Below, one piece after another: positions 1 to 7,590 of a stretch of 9,748 bases of DNA (position 1 is the stretch's first letter; the number at the start of each line of letters is the position of its first letter). The position numbers and the translations under genes are program-made. The stretch spans positions 1-9,748 of the forward strand of contig JAPULM010000448.1 in the NCBI GenBank assembly GCA_027294925.1. The letters run 5' to 3'. The DNA is from a bacterium. GTDB taxonomy: Bacteria; Tectomicrobia; Entotheonellia; Entotheonellales; Entotheonellaceae. The notes beneath the pieces were generated by a model. It ran no database searches, was not told the origin of the DNA, and saw only the letters and a program-made list of their open reading frames with translations.

Positions 1-174
1 AAACGCCGGTTTTGGGCTAATTTCATTGCCCGTTTTTTGGACCCAGAAAAATCGCTCCTAATGCTTGTGACCATTGGACTTAGAGAAAATATTAAAGGTC
101 CAAAAAGTGGTCAAGGCCAATGGGCCGATTTAGACACCCTAACCCAGAACAAACGAACCCCCAATCTCAACTAA
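1..174 (+). CDS. 3' end of an unidentified protein (partial at window edge)
   Basis: Frame 1 of the + strand is open from the first base to a TAA at 172-174, giving 57 residues and no start that must be used; an internal ATG is at 61. The residues look protein-like: an aromatic, basic start (KRRFWANFIARF), then DPEKSLLMLV, then a polar tail with GQGQWADLDTLTQ. I do not recognise the family. The last 36 nt overlap the end of the antiporter remnant on the other strand, so the two cannot both be intact ancestral sequence here. The overlap may mark a junction. It could also be a chance open frame. Confidence 0.3.
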   Translation, partial: KRRFWANFIARFLDPEKSLLMLVTIGLRENIKGPKSGQGQWADLDTLTQNKRTPNLN

Positions 175-744
175 TGCGTGAGCTGATGTTTGGAGCAAAA
201 AATATGTACTGGTTTCATGAATAAATAGCGACTTGGCAATAGCTAAAGAAAACGCAAAAATAATAAGGCACCATGCATCATCAATTGCCACAACTCCTAA
301 TAGTGTCTCAGTAAACGGTCCTTTTGCATTATTCTCCCTAATAACCATAAGGGTAGCCGCAGGTGCTGTAGCCGCAGAAATAGCGCCAAAAATTAATGAA
401 ATATATAATGGTTGTCTTAGGATTATCCAAAACACAAACGTTACCAATAGCCAAGCACCTGTTGCCTCTAGTATAGAAATCCATAAGACCTGTTTACCGA
501 TCCTGATAAATGTATCTCGTAAAAAGTTTTAACCTATTGTAAATGCAATAAATCCTAATACAATATTGGAGATTAAACCACTCGATTTAAGCAAATCGGC
601 TGAAAGTAAATTACACACTGAGGGTCCTATTATTATCCCTAAAACAAGATAAGCAGTTACTGAAGGTAGTTTAATCTTATTAATAATTCTGGCAGAAAAG
701 AAACCAACAATCAAAATGAACCCGAGACTCAATATTGTATTCAT
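139..744 (-). pseudogene. CPA2-type cation:proton antiporter, N-terminal part, interrupted by TAA
   Basis: ATG at 744 opens a typical first membrane segment (MNTILSLGFILIVGFF), followed by the family pattern LPSVTAYLVLGIIIGPSV. After residue 71 the frame meets TAA at 529-531. The same frame then continues without a shift through IGKQVLWISILEATGAWLLV, AATAPAATLMVIRE and the family's hallmark AIDDAW (membrane aspartates) to TAG at 139-141. Intact relatives are Na+(K+)/H+ exchangers of the inner membrane with about 12 membrane segments. Here only about half of that core is present, and the text after EIGGSFVLG no longer resembles the family in any frame. A nonsense mutation plus 3' truncation makes it a pseudogene. 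The segment is AT-rich compared with its neighbours. TAA serves as the normal stop of other genes here, so recoding is unlikely. Confidence 0.8.
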
Positions 745-746
745 TT

Positions 747-811
747 CACGATCCCCCGGCCCACTGACCCCCGGTACCGCGATGCAGATAGACGAGGCCA
801 GCGACTTGATG
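747..811 (-). pseudogene. Duplicate fragment of the ClC selectivity-filter region
   Basis: These 65 nt align with 2565-2634 inside the ClC gene on the same strand. The block at about 789-811 (gacgaggccagcgacttgatg) is identical over at least 20 nt, and the rest matches apart from small gaps and substitutions. Translated, it gives IKSLASSICI as in the channel, then loses the GSGGSVGREGP filter through indels. Similarity ends abruptly at both sides: on the left it stops 2 nt upstream of the antiporter ATG, and on the right the following bases differ. It is therefore a stray piece of a ClC gene, from this copy or a close paralogue, and not a functional unit. Confidence 0.75.
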
Positions 812-964
812 CGCCCGACTGGCCAAGTGCTGTTTGCCTTCCGAGCCCGTGTCTAGAAGGCTAAACCCAGCGTACTCTTTCACTGCCAATCGATGATGAT
901 TAACGGCCCAGCGTGATACGTTTCTGCCAATATTTCGACGCGTTCGAACAGGGTCTAAAAGCGA

Positions 965-2993
965 TCAGTCATTGAAATACGCCTGGACAGATGATGTCTT
1001 GAGCGCTGCTAGACCCTCACGCGTCCCAAATATCGTGATGCGGTCGCCGGCTGCGAGTGGCGGTGGGTCCATGGGGCACAATGAGCTGCGTACCCCGCCG
1101 AATGGCGACTAGGAGACAGTCCTCGGGCAGGCGAATTTCGTGCACCATCTTGCCTACCGCGGGCGAGTGTTGGTGGATGTCGAATACCATAACCTCGGAG
1201 TCCATAACCGGCCCCGTGCGCAGTTGATCAACACGATGTTGGCGCTCTGTCCGTCGCATGATGCCCACGTTATACGCCCGGCCGATGTCATCCCGCCGAA
1301 TGAGGCCAAGGAGGCGGCGAGGGTTGCTTCGCTCAACCACTGGAAGACGGCTCAGGTCGCGCGGCGTCATGCGTTCGATGGCATGGGAAACGGGCTCGTC
1401 AGGATACACCGTGACCAACCTCGTTACGGCGATGTCACCGGCAGTCCAGGCCGTCGACGGCTCTTTCGGACAGCACGCGCTCAACGTCCTGGATGCCGAT
1501 CATGCCATACAACTCGTCGTGGGCGTCGAGGACAGGAAAGCTGTGGTGGTGCGTGCGCTCGAAAGCCCGGACCAGGGCTGAGAGGTCCATCGTGGTTGGC
1601 ACCGTGTCCACCTGGGCGTCCATCACCTCGTCGACGCGTACCGTTTGCATGACGTCAACATCACGCCCGCGCTCCAGGCGCACCCCGCGGCGGCTGAGCT
1701 TCAAGGTGTAGATGGACTCCGTACAGGCGCTCGGCCAGTAACGTGCTGACGACCGTGGCTAGCATCAAGGGCAGGATGATGCGGTAGTCGCCGGTCATCT
1801 CGAACAGGATGAGGACGGATGTGATGGGGGCACGGGCGGCTGCTGCAAACACGGCCGCCATCCCCACTAGGGCATAGGCGCCAGACGGCGCTGTGAGCGT
1901 AGGAAACAAGGTATGGACGACCGTGCCAAAGCTGCCGCCCAGCATGGCGCCCAGAAACAACGAAGGGGCAAACACCCCGCCCGACCCCCCGGAGCCAATG
2001 GTGAGTGAGGTGGCCAACAACTTCACCACCATCAGGATGGCCATCAGGCGCAGGGAGGCATTGCTATCTAGGGCCTGCTCAATGGTCTCATAACCGACGC
2101 CAAAAATTTGGGGGAAGAAGAGCCCGACCGTACCGATCAACAGCCCGCCCACCGCCGGTTTTAAATATTCCGGGAAACTCCAGGCGTCGAAGATATCCTC
2201 GAACCGGTAGAGCACGACCACAAAGGCCCAGACCCAGCAGCGCGGCAAGCATGCCCAACACGGCATACAGTGGAAACTCCCATGGACTCACCAGGGTATA
2301 GGAAGGCACTATAAAGGCGGGGACATCACCGTATGCGAGGCGCGCGATTTCACTGGCCGTGACGGAGGCGATGACCACCGTGCTGAAGTAGCTGGCGCTA
2401 AAATCACCCAGGATGACTTCTAGGGCGAAGATGACGCCAGCGATGGGGGCGTTGAAGGTTGCGGCGATGCCTCCGGCGGCGCCACATGCCACTAGATTCC
2501 GAATACGGTCGTCAGACAGGTTGAACCATTGCCCGATCGTCGAACCCAGCGCCGAGCCGATCTGCACGATCGGACCCTCTCGGCCCACGGACCCCCCGCT
2601 GCCGATACAGATGGACGAGGCCAGCGACTTGATGATGACGACGATAGGACGAATGCGTCCGCCGCGCAGGGCAACCGCCTCCATGACTTCCGGGACGCCA
2701 TGGCCTTTGGCTTCGCGCGCAAAGAAATAGATCATTGGCCCGACAAAGAGCCCACCAATGGCGGGGATGAGGATGACATAGTACGGCCCGAGAAAGGCCA
2801 GGGCGCTGCTGCCACCCGTAAAGGCCACGTGCGTGGCCGTGTCAATCAGCCAGCGAAAGATGATGGCACCAACGCCGGCGCCCACCCCTACGATGAGCGC
2901 GGTGCCGATCAAGATCGTCGTCTGCGACGACTGCAGGTTCTCCAGTAACGGCGTCAGACGGCTCATCAGCCAGGAACGATCGCTTCGGTCCAT
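965..2993 (-). pseudogene. ClC-family chloride channel/antiporter with CBS pair and RCK_C-like tail, four frameshifts
   Basis: ATG at 2993 follows the SD AGAGGA. The N-terminal frame has membrane helices and the ClC motifs GHGVPE (residues 97-102) and GSGGSVGREGP (131-141, gating Glu139). After a shift at the CCC run 2227-2229, the next frame carries GSGGSGGVFAPSLF and LFEMTGDY. A shift at 1719-1720 opens the first CBS domain (ESIYTLKL, VDEVM, HHSFPVLDA). A shift at 1446-1447 opens the second (AGDIAV, VTVYPDEPV, LSRLPVVE). A shift at 1069-1070 opens the RCK_C-like end (AAGDRITIFGTREG) and the stop at 965-967. Removing one G at each point gives about 674 residues, a normal length for this architecture. 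The intact protein would move Cl- across the inner membrane, with gating by the cytoplasmic CBS/RCK_C part. As written, translation would stop early after the first shift. Genes to the right show no shifts, which favours decay over poor sequence. Confidence 0.85.
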
Positions 2994-3111
2994 AGAAGTC
3001 CTCTAAAGCAATTTCACATACCCTATTGTACGATTTCACTCCAGTTTTACCCGTTAACACCCTATTTCTCGTTTAGCCATTCGGACAGGGGTAGCCTAGC
3101 ACGAAGGGGGT

Positions 3112-3128
3112 AAAAAGGCATCTGCCTT
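3112..3128 (-). terminator. Weak candidate rho-independent terminator after the molybdenum subunit gene
   Basis: On the minus strand AAGGC, a 4-nt loop AGAT and GCCTT form a short stem that runs into five T residues. It lies about 90 nt past the stop of the molybdopterin subunit gene and before the ClC promoter region. The stem is only 5-6 bp, so termination may be poor. Confidence 0.3.
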
Positions 3129-3214
3129 GGGCAACGAGGTCGAGGAGCTCAAGATCGGTTACGGAAGCATCAACAAGCGCTTTAGGGATGTCGTGCTGGT
3201 GATCGCCTGGACAG

Positions 3215-5485
3215 TCAATGAGCTGATGTCTTTAAGGCCAAATAAATCCGCTCCGGTGTCATCGGTAGTTCCGATATTCTCACCCCGGTGGCACGGGCAA
3301 TGGCGTTAGCCAGCGCAGCTGCAGGCGGCACAATCGGCACCTGCCCAACGGAGCGAATGCCGAGCGGGTGGTCATCAGAAGGAATTTCGACGATGGCGGC
3401 CCCGATTGGCGGCAGGTCGAGACTGGTCATCATACGGTAATCGAGCAGATTGGCGTTACGCATAGCGCCATGTTGATCCACGTCACAAATTTCTGACAGC
3501 GCCCAGCCAATGCCCTGCGTTGCCCCACCCTGTATTTGACCTTGTACTTGATCCGGGTTGACGCAAGTTCCGACGTCCTGCCATGCGGTATAGTTGAGAA
3601 TCTGCACCTGACCAGTCTCACGATCCACCTCGACATCCACGATGTGGGCAGCGGCGTTTGGCGCAATGGCAACCGTACTGAAGGTTTCAGCTGCACTACC
3701 AAACCCCTGCACTGTTGCATCGCCCTGTACGGATCGTGCCGCCAGTTCAGCCAACGTTAAAACCTTTTCCGGCGCCCCTTGCACGCTGAAGCGCTTGTTT
3801 CGATAGACAATTTGACTGGGTGGGACATTAAATGTCTCAGCAACACGAGCTTGTAATCGATTTTGCAGGTCTTGAGCAGCCTGCAGAATCGCCTTACTGG
3901 TGATATAGGTGATACGGTCACCGGCACTGGGGTCTGAAAAAGCCACCGTATCCGTATCACCAATGACCACACGGACATCAGACAGATCGAGCCCCAGAGT
4001 TTCCGCCGTCACCATGGCCAGACTGGTGCGGGTGGCGGATAAGTCCACCGTGCCGAGCACTAGGGTGACGGAGGCGTCTGGGTTCAAGATAATATGGCAA
4101 CTAGTGGTGCCGCCCGGCATCGTCCACACGCCTAACGCAATGCCACGGCCCTGATTAGGCTGACTGAGGGGTGTCGTCCAACACGCATGCTGCCGGACTT
4201 GCTCGAGCAGGTTTACGAGGCTAATCGAGGGTAAGATGACCCCATCCGGCATCGGGTCGCCGGCTCGGCTGACATTTTTAAGGCGAAAGTCGATCGGGTC
4301 CAAGCCTAGGCTTTGGCCTATCTCATCGATGACCGATTCAAGGGCAAAATTGGTCGGTGTGGCGCCCGGCGCCCGATAAGCCGCAACGTGTGGTTTGTTG
4401 GTGAGCACATCATAGGCGTCGATTTTTAGATGGGGGGTTCGATAGTGCGAAAACACCCGGCGAATTGCAGAGCGTAACGGGGCGCCTGGAAACGCCCCGG
4501 CATCATACAGAATACGGGCCTGAATAGCGCTTAGTGTACCATCTCGTTTGGCGCCGATTTTGATTGTCGATACCGTTGGTCCGCCAGGTCCGGTTGCTTG
4601 TAGAACTTCTTCTCGGCTCAAGGTGATGCGTACCGGTTGGGCGGTTTTTTGCGATAACAAGGCGCAAACGGCGGATAGTCGTACGGATTCCTTACCGCCA
4701 AAGGCGCCGCCTACCTCGGTCGGTATGACACGGATTTTGTGCAGCGGCATGTCGAGGACAACAGACAGGTCATGGCGTTGGTGAAAGGTGGTTTGGGTGT
4801 TTGCCCACACCACCAGCGACCCATCTGGTTTGAACTCCGCTGCTTCGCAGTCCGGTTCAAGGTAGCCTTGATGGACGCCTTGCGTTTTAAAGCTTCTCTC
4901 GAAAACGATATCGGCTTGCGCGAAACCGCTTTCCACATCGCCACGCTGCATGACCAAATGTTCGGCGATATTACTTGGGGTGGTGGCTTTGCCGTCGCCA
5001 TATTTGGTATATAGTTGGTCATGTAACAGCGGCGCGTTCGGTTGTATGGCATCGTGCACATCAATGACGTGGGGCAAGACGTCGTATTCAACCCGGATGC
5101 TAGCCAGGGCATCCTCTGCTGCTGCCTGTGAGATTGCCGCGACGGCCGCAACGGCTTGTCCGTGGAAGTAAACTTTTTCTCGTGCCATGACTTCTTGACT
5201 TAGAAATTCGTCATGCTGAGTTACACCCCCAGAACCGTTATGGCGTAAGCGGGGGAAATCGCTGCCTGTAATAATGGCTTTAACGCCTGCTAGGCGGATG
5301 GCGTCGTTAAGGTCAATATGTTTGATGATCGCATGGGCATGTGGGCTGCGTAAAATTTTTCCGACCAGCAAGCGCGGTATGACAACATCGGAACCAAAGC
5401 AGGCGCCACCGGTAACTTTTTCGGCTGCATCTAACTTTGTGACGCTGCTGCCAATGATCCGAAACTGCTGGGCCGGGCGATTCAC
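3215..5485 (-). CDS. Xanthine dehydrogenase-family molybdopterin-binding subunit (catalytic Glu replaced by Gln)
   Basis: This 756-residue protein has the normal length for a separate large subunit of the molybdenum hydroxylase family, cytoplasmic with no signal peptide. The N-terminal aldehyde oxidase a/b-hammerhead domain (about 15-130) is followed by the molybdopterin-binding part, with GGAFGGKE at 259-266 and AYRAPG at 369-374 (Arg371). The CO dehydrogenase AYRCSFR signature is absent, so it is not CoxL. Family members hydroxylate aldehydes, N-heterocycles or CoA-bound aromatics. The C-terminal motif usually read as VGE-x-P-I-V-P-P is here VGQVPIVPP, with Gln715 (CAG at 3341-3343) where the family's catalytic base Glu stands. 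The GTG start at 5485 is set by GAGGAG at 5492-5497. It lies 27 nt after the acyl-CoA synthetase gene and is last in the operon. No FeS or FAD partner subunit is in the window. The family is certain; substrate and activity are unknown. Confidence 0.9.
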   Translation of the reverse strand: MNRPAQQFRIIGSSVTKLDAAEKVTGGACFGSDVVIPRLLVGKILRSPHAHAIIKHIDLNDAIRLAGVKAIITGSDFPRLRHNGSGGVTQHDEFLSQEVMAREKVYFHGQAVAAVAAISQAAAEDALASIRVEYDVLPHVIDVHDAIQPNAPLLHDQLYTKYGDGKATTPSNIAEHLVMQRGDVESGFAQADIVFERSFKTQGVHQGYLEPDCEAAEFKPDGSLVVWANTQTTFHQRHDLSVVLDMPLHKIRVIPTEVGGAFGGKESVRLSAVCALLSQKTAQPVRITLSREEVLQATGPGGPTVSTIKIGAKRDGTLSAIQARILYDAGAFPGAPLRSAIRRVFSHYRTPHLKIDAYDVLTNKPHVAAYRAPGATPTNFALESVIDEIGQSLGLDPIDFRLKNVSRAGDPMPDGVILPSISLVNLLEQVRQHACWTTPLSQPNQGRGIALGVWTMPGGTTSCHIILNPDASVTLVLGTVDLSATRTSLAMVTAETLGLDLSDVRVVIGDTDTVAFSDPSAGDRITYITSKAILQAAQDLQNRLQARVAETFNVPPSQIVYRNKRFSVQGAPEKVLTLAELAARSVQGDATVQGFGSAAETFSTVAIAPNAAAHIVDVEVDRETGQVQILNYTAWQDVGTCVNPDQVQGQIQGGATQGIGWALSEICDVDQHGAMRNANLLDYRMMTSLDLPPIGAAIVEIPSDDHPLGIRSVGQVPIVPPAAALANAIARATGVRISELPMTPERIYLALKTSAH

Positions 5486-5491
5486 AGGCTT

Positions 5492-5497
5492 CTCCTC
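5492..5497 (-). promoter_or_regulatory. Ribosome binding site GAGGAG fixing a GTG start
   Basis: GAGGAG on the minus strand sits 6 nt before GTG at 5485, and no ATG nearby competes. It supports GTG as the start of the molybdopterin subunit and lies in the 27-nt gap after the synthetase stop. Confidence 0.75.
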
Positions 5498-5512
5498 AGA
5501 TAGCGCAACGCT

Positions 5513-7084
5513 TTAATGGGCGTTGATGATGCGCTCTCGCAATAACCGCTTGATAATTTTCCCTTGAAAGTTTTTTGGCAGGCGGTCGACGATATCAACC
5601 GATCTCGGTTTCTTATAGGACGCAATGTGCTGCTGGCATAATGCCAGGATGTCGGCTTCGGTAATCGTGCTGCCGGGTTTCGGCACCACCAGGGCCTTGA
5701 CGGTTTCGCCCCAAATGTCGTCGGGAATGCCGATAACCGCTACTTCTTGTACCCCTTGATGGCTTTCAATGACTTGCTCCACTTCACGCGGATAGATGTT
5801 AAAACCGCCACTGATAATCATCTCCTTCTGACGCCCGACAATATAGAAGAAACCTTCATCATCTTGTTGGGCGACGTCGCCAGTGTGTAGCCAGCCTTGC
5901 GCGTCGATAGCTGCTCGGGTGGCCTGTGGGTCGTTCCAGTAGCCCTGCATGACGGTTGCACTGCGAATGATCAATTCTCCCTCCTGGCCTTGAGATACAT
6001 CATGTCCCTGCTCATCGACAAGGCGTACTTCGATGCCTAGAGCAGGTCGACCGGCGGCAGCCAGACGACGACGGCGTTTTTCCTCCGCCAGGCTAGCTAA
6101 ATCGGCCGGTGTCAGGCTAAGGACAGGTTGGGTTGCCTCGGACATGCCGTAATTTTGCCGAAATACATTGCCAAATAGTTGAATGGCTTGTTGCCATTTG
6201 TCGGCCGGGATAGGAGCGGTGCCAAAGAAGACACGTTGCAGACTACTCACATCATAGTTTTTGACCTGGGGGTATTGGGTCAAGCGAATCAGCATGGTTG
6301 GCACCAGCATCGTAGTGGTGACTCGTTCGCGCTGGATGGTGTCAAGCACGGTTTGTTCACTAAAGCGTCGGAGGATAATATTTCTGGCCCCTTTTAGATA
6401 ATGTTTGCGGAAGAACACTCGAGCTGCATGCGTTAAGGGAGCCACATTGAGCATGACATCATCTGCTGTGGTGAGACGGTCCTCGTTCATGAAATCCAGG
6501 CGAAGACGAGCCAGATCATTGGCAATGGTCTTCATAATACCCTTGGGACGACCCGTGGTGCCGGAGGTATAAGCGATGCGTTCCAGGTCGTCAGGCGACA
6601 CCATGACCTCGGGTGCGTCGCTAGGCGATGCGTCAATCACCTTTTCGTAGGCGTGAAGGTTGTTGGCCAGTGCTTCCTCACCTGCAATGATGACATGCTG
6701 TACCGTTGGGCATTGCGTCTTGATGTACAGCCAGACCGACAGGTAGTCCGCATCCAAGATGAGGCAGCGACTTTCAGAATGCTGGATGATATGCGCCTGT
6801 TCCTCGGGCGCTTGACGGACATTAAGGGCCACCATACATAAGCCGGCTTTCATCAAGGCAAAGCGAACTTCGATGGCCTGGGGGGAGTTGTCTTGTAGCG
6901 CGGCGATCCGATCGCCACGCTTTAGCCCAAGCCCTAGCAGTCCATTGGCCAGACGATTGACCCGCTCATCGACCTCGCGAAAGGTCAAATGACGCCCCTC
7001 AAAGGTTATCGCGATTTTGTCCGGAAAACGTTCCGCAGGCCAACTCAAGGCGTGTCCGGCTCGCATCATGGCGTACCCGCTCAC
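5513..7084 (-). CDS. AMP-forming acyl-CoA synthetase (ANL superfamily)
   Basis: This 523-residue enzyme activates a carboxylic acid with ATP to the acyl-adenylate and then to the CoA thioester, in the cytoplasm. The sequence shows the phosphate-binding loop YTSGTTGRPKG (172-182), YGMSEA (312-317), the hinge region GWLHTGD (397-403) followed by GRQKEMIISGGFNIYP, and the C-terminal catalytic Lys509 in NFQGKIIKR. The length is standard for medium/long-chain or aromatic acid ligases. The acid cannot be read from sequence. The chosen start is GTG at 7084, with AGAGG 11 nt upstream; ATG codons at 7069 and 7066 are alternatives. It lies 60 nt after the MaoC gene and 27 nt before the molybdopterin subunit gene. 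This order suggests that it supplies the CoA thioester used by both neighbours. Confidence 0.93.
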   Translation of the reverse strand: MSGYAMMRAGHALSWPAERFPDKIAITFEGRHLTFREVDERVNRLANGLLGLGLKRGDRIAALQDNSPQAIEVRFALMKAGLCMVALNVRQAPEEQAHIIQHSESRCLILDADYLSVWLYIKTQCPTVQHVIIAGEEALANNLHAYEKVIDASPSDAPEVMVSPDDLERIAYTSGTTGRPKGIMKTIANDLARLRLDFMNEDRLTTADDVMLNVAPLTHAARVFFRKHYLKGARNIILRRFSEQTVLDTIQRERVTTTMLVPTMLIRLTQYPQVKNYDVSSLQRVFFGTAPIPADKWQQAIQLFGNVFRQNYGMSEATQPVLSLTPADLASLAEEKRRRRLAAAGRPALGIEVRLVDEQGHDVSQGQEGELIIRSATVMQGYWNDPQATRAAIDAQGWLHTGDVAQQDDEGFFYIVGRQKEMIISGGFNIYPREVEQVIESHQGVQEVAVIGIPDDIWGETVKALVVPKPGSTITEADILALCQQHIASYKKPRSVDIVDRLPKNFQGKIIKRLLRERIINAH

Positions 7085-7088
7085 TATC

Positions 7089-7100
7089 TGCTTATCCTCT
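7089..7100 (-). promoter_or_regulatory. Translation start region of the acyl-CoA synthetase (repeat of 7579-7590)
   Basis: The minus strand reads AGAGGATAAGCA, identical over 12 nt to the region before the upstream MaoC gene (7579-7590). It provides an AGAGG Shine-Dalgarno for the GTG at 7084, at a longer spacing than usual. Confidence 0.6.
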
Positions 7101-7144
7101 CGACTTATTCGGCCACAACCCCATCGCGTCTGTCAACGCAGTTC

Positions 7145-7576
7145 TCAGGCCTCAACCAACCCACTAGCCACCCCTGCCGTGGCGGGTTCGCCATGCTGGT
7201 TTTCTAACCAAACATCGAGTACCAAACGTATCTTATCGCCTTCCGGGGTTTTCTCGGTAATGACCCCTTTGACCGTGATCGTGTCACCGGGGAAAATTCC
7301 TTTAACCAGCGACACCTCGATCCTGCCGCCTTGCAGCCAGCCCTGGCCGAAGAAATCCACCATTCGTTCAGAAATATAACCAATGGGATAGCGTCCTTGT
7401 GCGAGCGCCTGAGGCAGACCTGCTTTGCGTGCGACCTCGTCATCGGTATGAATATTTTTCGTATCTCTGCCATTAAACACATAGCGCGAATAGATGTTGA
7501 TCTTTTCCTGGGTGATCTCGTAAGTGACCGGTTCTATTTCATGCCCGATGTCGAGGTCTTGATGTGCCGTGATCAT
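7145..7576 (-). CDS. MaoC-like (R)-enoyl-CoA hydratase subunit with catalytic Asp/His
   Basis: This is a 143-residue single hotdog-fold protein. Y-x8-D-x2-N-I-H-x-D matches the hydratase-2 motif; Asp38 and His43 have the D-x4-H spacing of the catalytic pair. Such proteins add water to trans-2-enoyl-CoA. I place the start at ATG 7576 because AGAGGA lies 8 nt before it and overlaps the stop of the upstream gene (TAA at 7582-7584). A longer in-frame start at 7627 would overlap that gene by 46 nt and add 17 residues not typical of the family. With the neighbouring MaoC-like gene it looks like one half of a two-subunit hydratase, as in the ChsH1/ChsH2 or HadAB type. The CoA-ligase gene downstream supports a role on CoA thioesters. 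Confidence 0.85.
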   Translation of the reverse strand: MITAHQDLDIGHEIEPVTYEITQEKINIYSRYVFNGRDTKNIHTDDEVARKAGLPQALAQGRYPIGYISERMVDFFGQGWLQGGRIEVSLVKGIFPGDTITVKGVITEKTPEGDKIRLVLDVWLENQHGEPATAGVASGLVEA

Positions 7577-7578
7577 TT

Positions 7579-7590
7579 TGCTTATCCTCT
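7579..7590 (-). promoter_or_regulatory. Ribosome binding site that decides the MaoC start
   Basis: AGAGGATAAGCA on the minus strand contains both the Shine-Dalgarno AGAGGA and the TAA stop of the upstream gene, and sits just before ATG 7576. The arrangement suggests translational coupling of the two hotdog subunits. Confidence 0.7.

Noticed and set aside
529..531. TAA as a recoded sense codon in the antiporter
   Set aside because: TAA is the natural stop of the synthetase and of a MaoC-like gene in this window, and the antiporter is also truncated.
745..964. A gene between the antiporter and ClC
   Set aside because: All frames are short or broken. Apart from the ClC fragment at 747-811, nothing recognisable is present.
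1140..1652. 170-codon + strand open frame
   Set aside because: It lies antisense to the CBS domains of the ClC gene, and its Arg/Pro-rich residues match no fold. It is a GC-driven shadow.
3215..5485. Carbon monoxide dehydrogenase large subunit
   Set aside because: The active-site loop reads AYRAPG rather than AYRCSFR, and no coxM/coxS neighbours are present.
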